The notes under the pieces were generated by a model, which made no database searches, was not told the DNA's origin, and worked only from the letters and a program-made list of their open reading frames with translations. This document shows, in pieces, positions 15,339 through 25,651 of a stretch of 48,900 bases of DNA. This DNA comes from an uncultured Muribaculaceae bacterium. GTDB taxonomy: Bacteria; Bacteroidota; Bacteroidia; Bacteroidales; Muribaculaceae. The first letter of the stretch is position 1. Each line of letters begins with the position of its first letter. The stretch is taken from the NCBI GenBank assembly GCA_910588245.1, contig CAJUQP010000025.1, positions 1 to 48,900 on the forward strand, read 5' to 3'. A program made the position numbers and the translations under genes.

Positions 15339-17189
15339 ATGAAGACTGAAAAATGGATGCCTACGGCAGCCTTTGCAGCTCTGCTGACGATCACAGCCGC
15401 ATGCGACGACTGGGGAAAGCAGGATCCACCTGCCGGCAACCAGGTCGTGCCGACGCTTGAGAATGTGGCCACCTATGATTTCGAGGCGGAGGAGGGGCTC
15501 GACCCGACATGGCAACTCATCGCCAATCCCGGAGGGAACGCTCCCCGCATAATAGAGGACGACACCGAGATGAAGGGTGGAAAAGTTCTGGAGATAAACG
15601 GCGGCTACGCATCTCTCCCCAACCCGTTGAACAATGTGGTGTGTCAGGAAGCCGTATCCCTGACATTCTGGCTTTATCAGGCGGCTCCGGCAGAGCCTGC
15701 GGAGGGTGAGGAGCCCCAGGAGCAGGACCTGACGTCGCCGATCGTGTCGTTTGTCAACGAGACGGGCAACGGCACCTTCCATATCAACGCCAACGGCGGA
15801 ATGGTTTATGATGCCGCCGACGGCGAATGGATCGAGAACGATCCCGCAGAAGCCAAGACCGGATATCTCAAGCCCGGCGAATGGCATTATGTGGCAGTGA
15901 TGATAGACAAAGACGGATATGACTGGTGGGTTGACGGCGACCGCAAGGTCAGCAAGCCGGTTGTCGGCTTCGACTGCTCGAAGATCGTTAGTCTGGCCAA
16001 CAATGTCAAGACCATGACAGTGGGAGGATCCGAGACATCAAGCCGCATGTTGGTCGATGACCTCAAGGTGTATCGCAACCGTATCACCGCCAAAGAGACG
16101 GCACGTCCGAACATCGGCGGAGGCGGCGGATTTGACTATTTCAAGTTTGATTATTTCACGGAAGACCCGATCTTCACGGTCGGATCGTCAGACTGCAGTA
16201 CGGGATGGTGGACAAGCTTCTCCAATTATTACAGGATACCGGCCAACACCACGATGCAGTTTAATCTCATCAATCATACATCGGGTGGCGGGAACTGGAA
16301 TAACTGGAATATCTGCCTGAGCACCGATGCTGACAGAGGTGCTCCCGGATATGCCGAATATGTCGTGCTCCGCAGCGACCTCTACGGCTGGGGCGATTCC
16401 TACGGCACTGGCACCTGGGAATCGGAAGGCTATGGCAACTGGGATCAGTTCCGTGTCGATATGGAGGGTGCGCATGTCAGGATAACAGTGACGCGTACGG
16501 GAAGCTCCGTTGTGGTTGATGCCGTAGCCACGGCTGTCAACGGCACAGTCTACCACGAGAAATTCACTACCGACACCGGCAATGCCGACGATGTGATGAG
16601 GGCTTTCTTCATCTGCGACGGTTCCTATCTTGAATTCCAGAAAGATAAGTGTATGGTGACCTGGCCGGTGGATGTGGCCACACCGAATGTGGGCGCGAGT
16701 GACAACACCTCGGCCTGGTGGACCACCTTCTCAGATTATTTCACCATTCAGCCCAACTATTCGCTGCATCTGGGATTCACCAACCACACATCGGGAGGTG
16801 GCAACTGGAACAACTGGAACCTTTGCGTGTCGACCGAGGCCGAGCGCGGAGAGGGCGGATATGAGGAATATTTCGTGATCCGCAGTGACCTCTATGGCTG
16901 GGGCGGCGCATACAACGGCGACAACTGGAGCAATACGGGCTACGGCGACTGGGATCAGTTCCGTATAGATATGGAGGGCGCCTACGTCGACCTCAACATA
17001 GCCCGGTCGGGAGCGACAGTCAATGTGACGGCCGACGCCGCCTGCGTTTCCGGCAACAGATATGTCGAGAATTTCCATGCAGAGTGTGGCAACGGCGATC
17101 AGAACATAAATGCCTTCCTTATCATGGACGGCTCGCACGTCAACCTGAATACCAGCGACTGCTACCTGTATATTCCGGTATATAAATGA
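15339..17189 (+). CDS. LamG-domain surface lipoprotein with two duplicated C-terminal modules
   Basis: The 616-residue protein starts with a lipoprotein signal (lipobox TAAC, Cys22). Residues about 45-255 resemble a LamG/concanavalin-like jelly roll, with WHYVAVMIDKDGYDWWVDG and a strand MLVDDLKVYR near its end. After a Gly-rich linker come two homologous modules of about 165 residues each (about 275-440 and 449-613). Each carries WWT.FS(N/D)Y, HTSGGGNWNNWN, a CLST/CVST strand, RSDLYGWG and GNWDQFR/GDWDQFR with DMEGA. The Trp/Asn-rich motif and duplication suggest carbohydrate-binding modules. As first gene before susC1 (30-nt gap), it is probably a surface glycan-binding protein rather than an enzyme; no catalytic residues are recognised. 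Confidence 0.7.
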   Translation: MKTEKWMPTAAFAALLTITAACDDWGKQDPPAGNQVVPTLENVATYDFEAEEGLDPTWQLIANPGGNAPRIIEDDTEMKGGKVLEINGGYASLPNPLNNVVCQEAVSLTFWLYQAAPAEPAEGEEPQEQDLTSPIVSFVNETGNGTFHINANGGMVYDAADGEWIENDPAEAKTGYLKPGEWHYVAVMIDKDGYDWWVDGDRKVSKPVVGFDCSKIVSLANNVKTMTVGGSETSSRMLVDDLKVYRNRITAKETARPNIGGGGGFDYFKFDYFTEDPIFTVGSSDCSTGWWTSFSNYYRIPANTTMQFNLINHTSGGGNWNNWNICLSTDADRGAPGYAEYVVLRSDLYGWGDSYGTGTWESEGYGNWDQFRVDMEGAHVRITVTRTGSSVVVDAVATAVNGTVYHEKFTTDTGNADDVMRAFFICDGSYLEFQKDKCMVTWPVDVATPNVGASDNTSAWWTTFSDYFTIQPNYSLHLGFTNHTSGGGNWNNWNLCVSTEAERGEGGYEEYFVIRSDLYGWGGAYNGDNWSNTGYGDWDQFRIDMEGAYVDLNIARSGATVNVTADAACVSGNRYVENFHAECGNGDQNINAFLIMDGSHVNLNTSDCYLYIPVYK

Positions 17190-17219
17190 AATTGACTTAA
17201 AATCTAATCAGACATCATA

Positions 17220-20200
17220 ATGAACAGCAAAAGCATAACAGCAGAAGGACGGCGGAGCACAGCGCTCCGTCTCCTCCTCCCGCTTCTCTTTCTGGCTTTC
17301 GCGGCCTATCCCGCCGCGGCCCAGATTGTAAGGGGTGTCGTGACAGATCCGTCGGGCGAAGGCCTGATCGGTGCTACTGTCCTCGAGAAGGGATCAACCA
17401 ACGGCACCGCCACGGATGTCGACGGTGCCTTCCAGCTCAACCTCAAAGATGCGAAGAAAGCCATTCTGGTGGTCTCCTATGTAGGCTATACCACGGAGGA
17501 GATCCCCGTGAAAGGACAGACCGACCTCAAGATAATCCTCACGGAGGAGAGCGAGGTGCTCACCGACCTCGTGGTGGTGGGCTACGGACAGCAGAAGAAG
17601 GAATCGGTGGTGGGAGCCATCTCGCAGGTAAACTCCGGCGACCTTCTCGAGACCCCATCTGCCAACCTCTCGCAGGCCATTACCGGCAAGATACCCGGAG
17701 TGATAACCTCACAGACCTCGGGCGCGCCGGGTGCCGACGACGCTTCGATCTACATCCGCGGCCGCGCCACATTCGCAGGTGACGCCCAGCCTCTGATCCT
17801 TGTGGACGGCATAGAGCGCTCCTTCTCTCAGATCGCCCCTGACGACATCGAGACAATCTCGGTGCTCAAGGATGCCTCGGCCACGGCGGTCTACGGTGTG
17901 CGCGGCGCCAACGGCGTGATGCTCATCACCACCAAGCGCGGAAAGGAGCAGAAACCTGTGGTCAGCCTCACAGCCTCCTGGCAGTGGCAGACCCCTACCC
18001 GCAAGAACACCTATCTCGACTCCTATCAGTCGGTGTCGCTTCTGGAGGAGGCCCTGGCCAACGACGGGCTGCCGTCGCAGTATTCCACATCCGATCTGGA
18101 GATGTACCGCCGTTCTGTGGCCGGAGAACTGTCGGGAGTGGACGCTCTCCTCTATCCGAATGTAGACTGGTATGACGAGATCCTGCGCTCTTCCGCTCCC
18201 TCGCAACGTTACAACGCAAGTGTGCGCGGCGGCACGAAACGCATGCGCTATTACGCCTCGCTCGAATACTACGACCAGGAGTCGCTCTTCAAGAACCTCT
18301 CGAACGACAAATACGGCAACTCCTCATCGCTCAACTACAAACGCTATGGTTTCCGTGCCAACGCGGATTTCTTCCTGACCAAAGACCTGCAGCTGTCGGT
18401 CAACTTCGGCACCCGTTTCGAAGAGCGCCGCGGCCCGAACTCCGACGAGCGCGACGACGGCTCTTACAGCAATGTCTTCTATCAGCTCAACCACACTCCG
18501 AGCTGGCTTTTCCCGATAGCCTACACAGTGAAAGACGGGGAATCGGAAAAGAAGCTTTACGGCGGTTCGTCGCAGTATCAGGGGAATGTGTACGCCACTC
18601 TTGCCGACGGAGGATACTACAAGGCCACCAACACCGTCAACGAGACCAACTTCATCGCAGACTATAAGATGGACTGGCTCACCCCGGGCCTCTCGGCCCG
18701 CGCCATGATGAGCTTCGACTATGAGAGCTACCACCGTACGCTCTATTCGAAGAATTTCGCCACCTACGAGCTCAACGACCGCGACAACTACGAGAGCATC
18801 GAGGCCTACAACCGTTTCAACAAAGACACCCAGCTTACAAACAGCCGCAGCAGCTTCTCGCTCTACAAGCTCTACATGGAGGCACAGCTCAACTACAGCC
18901 GCACCTTCAACGATGTGCACGACGTGACAGCCATGGTACTCTATATGCAGAACGACCTGCGCCGCAATTCAGAGCTCGCTCGCCGCTACCAGGGTGTGGT
19001 GGGACGTATCACTTACGCCTACGACAACCGCTATCTGTTTGAGTTCAACGCCGGATATAATGGCTCCGAGAACTTTGCCAAAGGGCGCCGTTTCGGTTTC
19101 TTCCCCGCCTTCTCAGCCGGCTGGCGCATTTCTCAAGAGGAATTCATGCAGCCTTATGCCGGTTGGCTCAGCAATCTTAAGCTCCGTGGCAGCTACGGAC
19201 AGGTCGGCAACGACGTCTATCAGGTGAACGGCGTGCAGCAGCGATTCCTATATGAGCAGAAATGGAGCCAGATATCAAACGACTACTATTTCGGGACAAC
19301 CGGGGTGACAGGCATATTCGAGGAGCAGTATCCCAACTACGGGGTAACCTGGGAGCGTGCCCACAAGTATAACGTCGGCCTTGAGTTCGGATTCCTCAAT
19401 AACAGCCTCTCCGGCAACATCGACTTCTTCTGGGAAAAACGCAACAACATCCTCACGCAATTCCTGACACGTCCACTCTGGTTTGGCGTGACCTCCGCCG
19501 CCGGTAACCTCGGCAAGACAGAGAACAAAGGCTTCGAAGTTGAGCTCCACTACAGCAATAATATAGGAGACTTCAAATACAACATCGGAGGCACATACTC
19601 CCATGCGAAAAACAAGATCACCGAGATGGACGAGCCTGCGGGGAAGACAGACTACCGCAAGCGCACGGGCCATGTCATCAACCAGTATTTCGGTCTTCTC
19701 TGCGACGGCTTCGTGACTCAGGCCGATATTGACGGAGGCAATCTCCCTGTGTCGACCTTCGGCACCGTCAAGGCCGGCGACCTGAAATACCGCGACATGA
19801 ACGGCGACGGGTTTATCGATGACCGCGACGAGACCTTCATAGGATATTCCGACATACCGGAGAATACCTACGCGATCACCCTCGGCGGTGAATGGAAAGG
19901 GATCGGGCTCAGCGTAATGTTCCAGGGTGTGGACCATGTGAGCCGCTACTATGATGCCGAGGCCATGTATGCCTTCGTCAACGGCGGCAAGGTGAAGGAA
20001 CATCATCTGGGACGCTGGAATCCGGCGGTATCAGAGGCTGAGAACCTGGCCAACGCCACTTATCCTCTTCTCCACTATGACAGCTACGGCAACCACAACC
20101 AGCGTGTCAACTCATTCTTCCTCAAAGACGGTTCCTTCTTCCGCCTGAAGAATGTGGAGGTTTCGTATATGCTTCCTGAAAAATGGATCAAGCATGTGGG

Positions 20201-20345
20201 AATGAGCCAGTGCCGATTGTTCTTCAACGCCAACAACCTCATCACCTGGGATCATCTCGACAACCTTACCGATCCCGAGAGCAACGGCTCCAACCGTTAT
20301 CCCATCTGCCGCACTATGAACGTCGGCGTCAACATCCAATTCTAA
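17220..20345 (+). CDS. SusC/RagA-type TonB-dependent outer-membrane transporter 1
   Basis: The 1041-residue outer-membrane transporter imports oligosaccharides into the periplasm using TonB energy. A long signal peptide ends near AAAQ (about residue 37). A carboxypeptidase-D-like domain follows (VRGVVTDPSGEGLIGATV to VVSYVGYTTEE). The TonB box region LTDLVVVGYGQQKKESVVGAI leads into the plug (ILVDGIERSFSQIAPDDIE, VLKDASATAVYGVRGANGV), then a 22-strand barrel. The end GVNIQF is the usual aromatic C terminus. The SusD1 gene starts 13 nt downstream, so the pair is tightly coupled. Confidence 0.96.
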   Translation: MNSKSITAEGRRSTALRLLLPLLFLAFAAYPAAAQIVRGVVTDPSGEGLIGATVLEKGSTNGTATDVDGAFQLNLKDAKKAILVVSYVGYTTEEIPVKGQTDLKIILTEESEVLTDLVVVGYGQQKKESVVGAISQVNSGDLLETPSANLSQAITGKIPGVITSQTSGAPGADDASIYIRGRATFAGDAQPLILVDGIERSFSQIAPDDIETISVLKDASATAVYGVRGANGVMLITTKRGKEQKPVVSLTASWQWQTPTRKNTYLDSYQSVSLLEEALANDGLPSQYSTSDLEMYRRSVAGELSGVDALLYPNVDWYDEILRSSAPSQRYNASVRGGTKRMRYYASLEYYDQESLFKNLSNDKYGNSSSLNYKRYGFRANADFFLTKDLQLSVNFGTRFEERRGPNSDERDDGSYSNVFYQLNHTPSWLFPIAYTVKDGESEKKLYGGSSQYQGNVYATLADGGYYKATNTVNETNFIADYKMDWLTPGLSARAMMSFDYESYHRTLYSKNFATYELNDRDNYESIEAYNRFNKDTQLTNSRSSFSLYKLYMEAQLNYSRTFNDVHDVTAMVLYMQNDLRRNSELARRYQGVVGRITYAYDNRYLFEFNAGYNGSENFAKGRRFGFFPAFSAGWRISQEEFMQPYAGWLSNLKLRGSYGQVGNDVYQVNGVQQRFLYEQKWSQISNDYYFGTTGVTGIFEEQYPNYGVTWERAHKYNVGLEFGFLNNSLSGNIDFFWEKRNNILTQFLTRPLWFGVTSAAGNLGKTENKGFEVELHYSNNIGDFKYNIGGTYSHAKNKITEMDEPAGKTDYRKRTGHVINQYFGLLCDGFVTQADIDGGNLPVSTFGTVKAGDLKYRDMNGDGFIDDRDETFIGYSDIPENTYAITLGGEWKGIGLSVMFQGVDHVSRYYDAEAMYAFVNGGKVKEHHLGRWNPAVSEAENLANATYPLLHYDSYGNHNQRVNSFFLKDGSFFRLKNVEVSYMLPEKWIKHVGMSQCRLFFNANNLITWDHLDNLTDPESNGSNRYPICRTMNVGVNIQF

Positions 20346-20358
20346 TCTCCGGAAAGCA

Positions 20359-22125
20359 ATGAAAAAAATAACAAAAACACTATTGTGGACCGCAGTCGTT
20401 GGCGGGGCATCCGTTCTTGGGTCCTGCAGCGACTTCCTCGACAAGCAGCCGTCGAACGAGCTCACCGAAGAGAAGACATTCGCCGACTGGAATCTGTTCG
20501 AGCAGTTCCATTACGATACATACAACTTCCTGCGCCACGGCGCCCTCCGAATAAGCAACTCCTGGCTTGACGCCTCGACCGATCTCGCGGAGACGTCATA
20601 TTCCGACGCCGGCACCCGCACCACTTTCAACATAGGCAATTACTACGGTGGTGGCGGCTCGTCGGAATTCATCGACACGTGGGAGAGCCGATACCGCGGC
20701 ATCCGCAAGTGCAACAAGGTGCTTGAGAAGATCAATTCCGTGCCCCGCAATCCGCGCAACTCGGAGGAGGATCATGCCGCCCTTGTGAAGATATTCACCG
20801 CCGAGGCCCGCTTCTTCCGCGCCTATTTCTACTGGGAGATGTTTCTGCGTTACGGTCCTGTGCCCATCATCGACGAGGTGCTTGATCCGTCGGACGATAT
20901 GATCACCCCTTATACCAAGCGTCCCACAGTCAAGGAATATGTGGTAGACTTTATCCTCAAGGAGCTGAGCGAGTGTGAGCCCGACCTGCTCGACAAGGCG
21001 ACGGCATGGGATTCGTCGCGCGCGGGCCGTGTGTCGCAGCCGGCCGCGTGTGCGCTGATATCGCGCATCAAACTCTATATGGCTTCGCCACGCTATGCCG
21101 CCGAGAGCGGTATCACCTGGCAGGATGCCGCCGATGCCGCCAAAGACTTCATCGACCGCTATGGCAATGACTTCGGACTCTTCTCCCAGGAGAATCATGC
21201 CGCCGACGAGAACTACGGCAACGCCGTGCTCTTCACCACCTACACAGGCAACAACAACGAGACCATATTCTTCCGCAACGACAACGCCATAGGCTGGGAC
21301 GGCATCTCGCGCGACACCCCGGTGGGCGAGGGAGGCAGCGGCGGCAACTGCCCGTCGCAGAATCTCGTCGACATGTATGACATGGCCGACGGTTCATCGC
21401 CATTCGCCGCTTATGATGTCACGGGCGCTCCCGTCTACGGCAACTCGCTGACCCCTGCGGTCAACACTGAGAGCGGATATTCCGACGCCTCGATGTGGGA
21501 GAACCGTGATCCCCGTCTGAAAGCCACCGTGCTTTATCAGGGCACTCCCTGGGGCACCATCCGCGACAACAGCACCATCGACGTGCGCCCCGGCATGGCC
21601 GACAACCCAACGGGCAACGCCAACGCGACTCCGACGGGCTACTATATGCGCAAGTATATCCCGGCCACTATCCTGAGTTCCAACCACGGCGGCACGGCCT
21701 ACCGCAACTGGACTATAATCCGCTATGCCGAGATCCTGATGAACTATGCCGAGGCGATGAACGAGCTCAACGGCCCCTGCCAGGAAGTGTATGACATGCT
21801 CGACGCCGTGCGCCATCGCGCGGGAATCACCGGCGATGTGGCCGACCGTGCTGATCTGACCGGCAAGGATGCCATGCGCAACTTTATACATAAGGAGCGC
21901 ACCGTGGAGTTCGCCTTCGAGGAGCACCGCTCCTGGGACGTGCGTCGCTGGAACGTGGCAGCCGAGGCTCTCGGGCGCCCGATCTACGGCATAAACGTGG
22001 CCATGGATGGCTCCGTGACCCGCAAGATCGCCCAGCAGCGTGTGTTCGAGCAGAGAATGTATCTCTACCCCATACCCGAGACCGAGGTCTGGAAGACGGG
22101 CATCGAGAACAATCCGGGATGGTAA
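20359..22125 (+). CDS. SusD/RagB-type surface glycan-binding lipoprotein 1
   Basis: The 588-residue lipoprotein forms the lid of the SusC1 barrel and captures glycan at the surface. The lipobox is LGSC with Cys23, followed by SDFLDKQPSNELTEE, the canonical SusD start. TPR-like helices include RGIRKCNKVLEKI, EARFFRAYFYWEMFLRYGPVPII and a late IRYAEILMNYAEAMNE block. The C-terminal YPIPETEVWKT...NNPGW is the family ending. It is made directly after SusC1. Confidence 0.96.
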   Translation: MKKITKTLLWTAVVGGASVLGSCSDFLDKQPSNELTEEKTFADWNLFEQFHYDTYNFLRHGALRISNSWLDASTDLAETSYSDAGTRTTFNIGNYYGGGGSSEFIDTWESRYRGIRKCNKVLEKINSVPRNPRNSEEDHAALVKIFTAEARFFRAYFYWEMFLRYGPVPIIDEVLDPSDDMITPYTKRPTVKEYVVDFILKELSECEPDLLDKATAWDSSRAGRVSQPAACALISRIKLYMASPRYAAESGITWQDAADAAKDFIDRYGNDFGLFSQENHAADENYGNAVLFTTYTGNNNETIFFRNDNAIGWDGISRDTPVGEGGSGGNCPSQNLVDMYDMADGSSPFAAYDVTGAPVYGNSLTPAVNTESGYSDASMWENRDPRLKATVLYQGTPWGTIRDNSTIDVRPGMADNPTGNANATPTGYYMRKYIPATILSSNHGGTAYRNWTIIRYAEILMNYAEAMNELNGPCQEVYDMLDAVRHRAGITGDVADRADLTGKDAMRNFIHKERTVEFAFEEHRSWDVRRWNVAAEALGRPIYGINVAMDGSVTRKIAQQRVFEQRMYLYPIPETEVWKTGIENNPGW

Positions 22126-22160
22126 TCCATAAAATCTTTTGACAGAAAAATTCGAACAAT

Positions 22161-25100
22161 ATGAACAACATCATAGAATATATCACAAGAAAGGGGAGGC
22201 TCGCCCTGACAGCGGCCCTGGCTCTCGGATGCTCCATGGCGGTGTATGCCGACAAGACAGGCAATGTGCTGAAGGGTAAGGTTGTAGATCCCGACGGCAA
22301 GCCGATACCGGGAGCCGTGGTCAACCTTGCCGAACAGAGCAAGCTTGTCTTCACCGATGAAGACGGCAATTTCTCGATCTCCGACGCCAACTATGACGAT
22401 GAGGTCAATGCCAACTGCGTGGGCTATCTCACCACTATTCTTCCTGTGGAGGATTTCCGCACCCCCATCACGATCGTGCTTCAGCCGGACAATGATCCAT
22501 ACGGGCATCTGGCCCCCGTGGCCTTCGACACCCAGAAGAAGAAGTTCCTGACCGACTCACGGTCTGTGGTGACCGGCGAGGAGCTCCAGAGATACCCCGT
22601 GACCGTGCTCCAGAACGCTTTCAACTCTCTGCTTCCCGGAGTGCAGACATATGAATGGTCGTCGGAGCCGGGATGGACAGAGACCCAGATGTATGTGCGC
22701 GGCATCCGCACCATGAACACCTCGGCCCGTAACCCTCTCATCATCGTCGATAACGTGGAGCGCGACCTCTCCTTCCTCGACGCTTTCCCAATCGAGACGG
22801 TGACAGTGCTCAAGGACGCGGCCGCCACGGCGCTCTACGGCATGCGCGGAGCAAACGGCGTGATTCTTGTCACAACGAAGCGCGGACAGGCCGGAAAGAC
22901 CCATATCAACTTCACTCAGGAGGTTGGCTTCCAGACCCTCTCCAACAAGATCGAGACCCAGAATTCCTACAATATGGCGCTCACCCGCAACCAGGTGCGC
23001 TATCTGTCGGGGATGGAGCCGATGTATTCCGCTGAGCAGATCGAGAAATACCGCCGGGTATCGGCGGGAGAAACTCTCGACGGGATGGACCGCTACCGCT
23101 ACTTCAACACCAACTGGTTTGACCAGCTCTACCGCGAGACAGCCCCTGTGCTCAAGACCAATCTCCAGATCTCCGGCGGCAACAACCGCGCGCGCTACTA
23201 CGTGTCGTTCTCCTATCTTCGTCAGGAGGGCATGTGGAATTCCGACTGGACCAACATGATGGACCGCTATTCAACCCAGCATATCCTCAACCGCTGGAAT
23301 CTCCGCTCCAACCTCGACATCAATGTCAACAAGTATCTGCGGGTTGGTCTTGACCTTGGCGGACGTATCGACAACATCAATCAGCCGACATCGTCGGTGT
23401 TCGACCTCACAACTTTCGGTGCCGTGGAGGCCAATCCTATGGAACCTGTCTTCACACCGACCGGAGAGATATACTCCTCGACGTCGGCCCGTAACCCGGC
23501 GCGAATACTCGGATCGTCGGGCCAGGAGCGCAACCGCCGCCGCAGCCTCTACTCCACGGCAGAGGTGAACGGATATCTTGATCCCATCACAAAAGGCCTG
23601 GAAGCCAATCTTGTGATAAGTTTCGACGGTTTCGACGTGCATGAATCGACCCAGACCAACAGCATCAACACATATTCCTACGACTATATGAATATGGACG
23701 TGCAGAGGGTGGAGGATTTCAAGCTCAGCCAGACTACCCAGTATTCCGAGCTTACCAATCCTTCAAGCAACGAGCGTGCCAACTCATGGACACTCAATGC
23801 CCGTTTCGGATTCAAATATAACCGCGACTTCGGCAAGCATCATGTGAATGCCAACGCCTTCATCCGCTCCTATCAGCAGCGATTGAACGTGAGAGAGGCC
23901 AATGCCGACAACACCATGTATTCTTCCGACCGTTTCCTGTCGTATAACCTGGCGGCAACTTACGGCTTCGACAACCGCTATATACTTTCGGGAAATATCT
24001 CCCGCATGGGTAATGACAACTTCGATCCCGACCATCGCTGGGGCACGTTCTGGGGAGTGTCGGGCGCATGGGTTGCCTCAGAGGAGAGTTTCTTGCGCGG
24101 CACGGCCGTCAACCTTCTGAAGCTACGCGCGTCTTATGGTACAGCCGGACAGAGTGACACCGGCGCCGGACGTTATCCCTATCAGTCGATTTTCTCACAG
24201 CAGAACGGCTATGGATTCGGCCATAACGCCACGTGGGTGCCGGGATACGCTGAGAGCGTGGCCGGAAATCCCAACAGCCGCTGGGAGGTGTCGAAGATGG
24301 TTAATCTCGGCATTGACTGGGATTTCTGGGGACGCAAGCTATACGGATCGGCCGATATCTTCAAGGAATGGCGTTCCGACATACTCGTGACGCGTTCCAC
24401 TATTCCTGACATGATCGGCATCAGCTATGCGAAAGACTCCTATGGAAAAGTAGAGAGCCGCGGTTATGAGATTGTGCTCGGGCATGCCAACCGTATAGGC
24501 AAGGTAGGGTATTCAATCGAGGGACAGCTCTCGTGGAATACCAACAAGATCACAGAGATGGACGAGACGGAGCCTCTCGTGCCCTGGCAGCGCAAGACCG
24601 GCAAGCGTATTTTCGAGGGAACTTCGGTGCAGGCCCTTTACGAACGTCCTTTCGACGGCACGATCGGCGGCTGGAATCAGTATCAATTTGTGGAATGGGC
24701 TTCCGATCCCGACCGCATAGCGACAAGTCAGGCCGACGCTATAGCCCATCCTGAGAAGTATCCCTACAACTCGGCATCGGCAGGCAACCAGCAACTTGGC
24801 ACGGCGGTATTCAAGGATCTCAATGGCGACCGCCTCATCGACGAGCGCGACATGGCTCCGATAGGCTATACAATCATGCCTGAGCTCACGCCTTCGTTCG
24901 CAGTCAACGTGAACTATGCAGGCTTCGACCTTCGCGCCGTGATAACGGGCTATCTCAACCGTAGTGTCTTCGTGTCGCCGGCCGCCACCTATTCAGGATG
25001 GTCGAACATGGGCACACACGAGGTGACCAAGATGTGGGGCTATTACACCGACGATCCTAACGATCCGCGCAACATCAACGCGAAGTATCCGCGACCCGTC

Positions 25101-25394
25101 TACGGCGGTTTCAACAATATCGACTCCAACCGCGACACCAAGACGTACCAGAACGACATATGGATCATGAACGGCGACTACTGGAGCCTCCGCAACATCG
25201 AGTTCGGATATTCCTTGCCAGCCAAGCTGATCTCGAAAATCCACATGAGCCAGTGCCGCTTCTATTTCAGCGCATACAACATCTGCAACTGGAGTCATCT
25301 CCCGAAGGGAATGGATCCCGAGAAGCCTATGTCGTATTGCTGGTGGTATCCGAAGACCCGCATCTTCAATTTCGGTCTTCATGTAGAATTCTAA
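22161..25394 (+). CDS. SusC/RagA-type TonB-dependent outer-membrane transporter 2
   Basis: The 1077-residue paralogue of SusC1 has a signal peptide (about 1-30) and a carboxypeptidase-D-like domain (LKGKVVDPDGKPIPGAVV). Plug blocks are LIIVDNVERDLSFLDAFPIE and VLKDAAATALYGMRGANGV. The barrel ends in FGLHVEF. The region where VVVGYG normally stands is replaced by a divergent PVAFDTQKKKFLTDSRSVV stretch, so the TonB box is atypical. It probably imports a second size class or branch pattern of the same glycan. Unlike pair 1, its SusD partner begins 257 nt later, after a repeat-filled gap. Confidence 0.95.
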   Translation: MNNIIEYITRKGRLALTAALALGCSMAVYADKTGNVLKGKVVDPDGKPIPGAVVNLAEQSKLVFTDEDGNFSISDANYDDEVNANCVGYLTTILPVEDFRTPITIVLQPDNDPYGHLAPVAFDTQKKKFLTDSRSVVTGEELQRYPVTVLQNAFNSLLPGVQTYEWSSEPGWTETQMYVRGIRTMNTSARNPLIIVDNVERDLSFLDAFPIETVTVLKDAAATALYGMRGANGVILVTTKRGQAGKTHINFTQEVGFQTLSNKIETQNSYNMALTRNQVRYLSGMEPMYSAEQIEKYRRVSAGETLDGMDRYRYFNTNWFDQLYRETAPVLKTNLQISGGNNRARYYVSFSYLRQEGMWNSDWTNMMDRYSTQHILNRWNLRSNLDINVNKYLRVGLDLGGRIDNINQPTSSVFDLTTFGAVEANPMEPVFTPTGEIYSSTSARNPARILGSSGQERNRRRSLYSTAEVNGYLDPITKGLEANLVISFDGFDVHESTQTNSINTYSYDYMNMDVQRVEDFKLSQTTQYSELTNPSSNERANSWTLNARFGFKYNRDFGKHHVNANAFIRSYQQRLNVREANADNTMYSSDRFLSYNLAATYGFDNRYILSGNISRMGNDNFDPDHRWGTFWGVSGAWVASEESFLRGTAVNLLKLRASYGTAGQSDTGAGRYPYQSIFSQQNGYGFGHNATWVPGYAESVAGNPNSRWEVSKMVNLGIDWDFWGRKLYGSADIFKEWRSDILVTRSTIPDMIGISYAKDSYGKVESRGYEIVLGHANRIGKVGYSIEGQLSWNTNKITEMDETEPLVPWQRKTGKRIFEGTSVQALYERPFDGTIGGWNQYQFVEWASDPDRIATSQADAIAHPEKYPYNSASAGNQQLGTAVFKDLNGDRLIDERDMAPIGYTIMPELTPSFAVNVNYAGFDLRAVITGYLNRSVFVSPAATYSGWSNMGTHEVTKMWGYYTDDPNDPRNINAKYPRPVYGGFNNIDSNRDTKTYQNDIWIMNGDYWSLRNIEFGYSLPAKLISKIHMSQCRFYFSAYNICNWSHLPKGMDPEKPMSYCWWYPKTRIFNFGLHVEF

Positions 25395-25651
25395 TAAAGG
25401 TTAAAGTTTAGAGGTTAAAGGTTAAAGGTTAAAGGGTTTAGAGTTTAGGGTTTAGGGTTTAGGTATTTAGGGTTTTGAGATTTCTGTTTAATTCTTGGAT
25501 CTCAATCATCGACCATAAATCCTCATTCCCTCACTCTCCTCCCTCCTCCCTCAACCCTCAACCATAAACTCTCAACCCTCAACCATAAACCATAAACTCT
25601 CAACCTTCAGCTCTAAACTCTCAAACCTCACTCATATAATTAAATAAGATC
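25395..25651. repeat. Inverted heptad arrays between SusC2 and SusD2
   Basis: Directly after the SusC2 stop (25392-25394) comes a G-strand array of 7-nt units (GGTTAAA, GGGTTTA, GAGTTTA types, about 25397-25478). About 70 nt of pyrimidine-rich sequence follows, then a C-strand array (CTCAACC, ATAAACC, ATAAACT, CTAAACT, about 25551-25632). The two halves are roughly complementary and could fold together. No gene is visible. The rest of the spacer is plain AT/CT-rich sequence. Confidence 0.85.
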
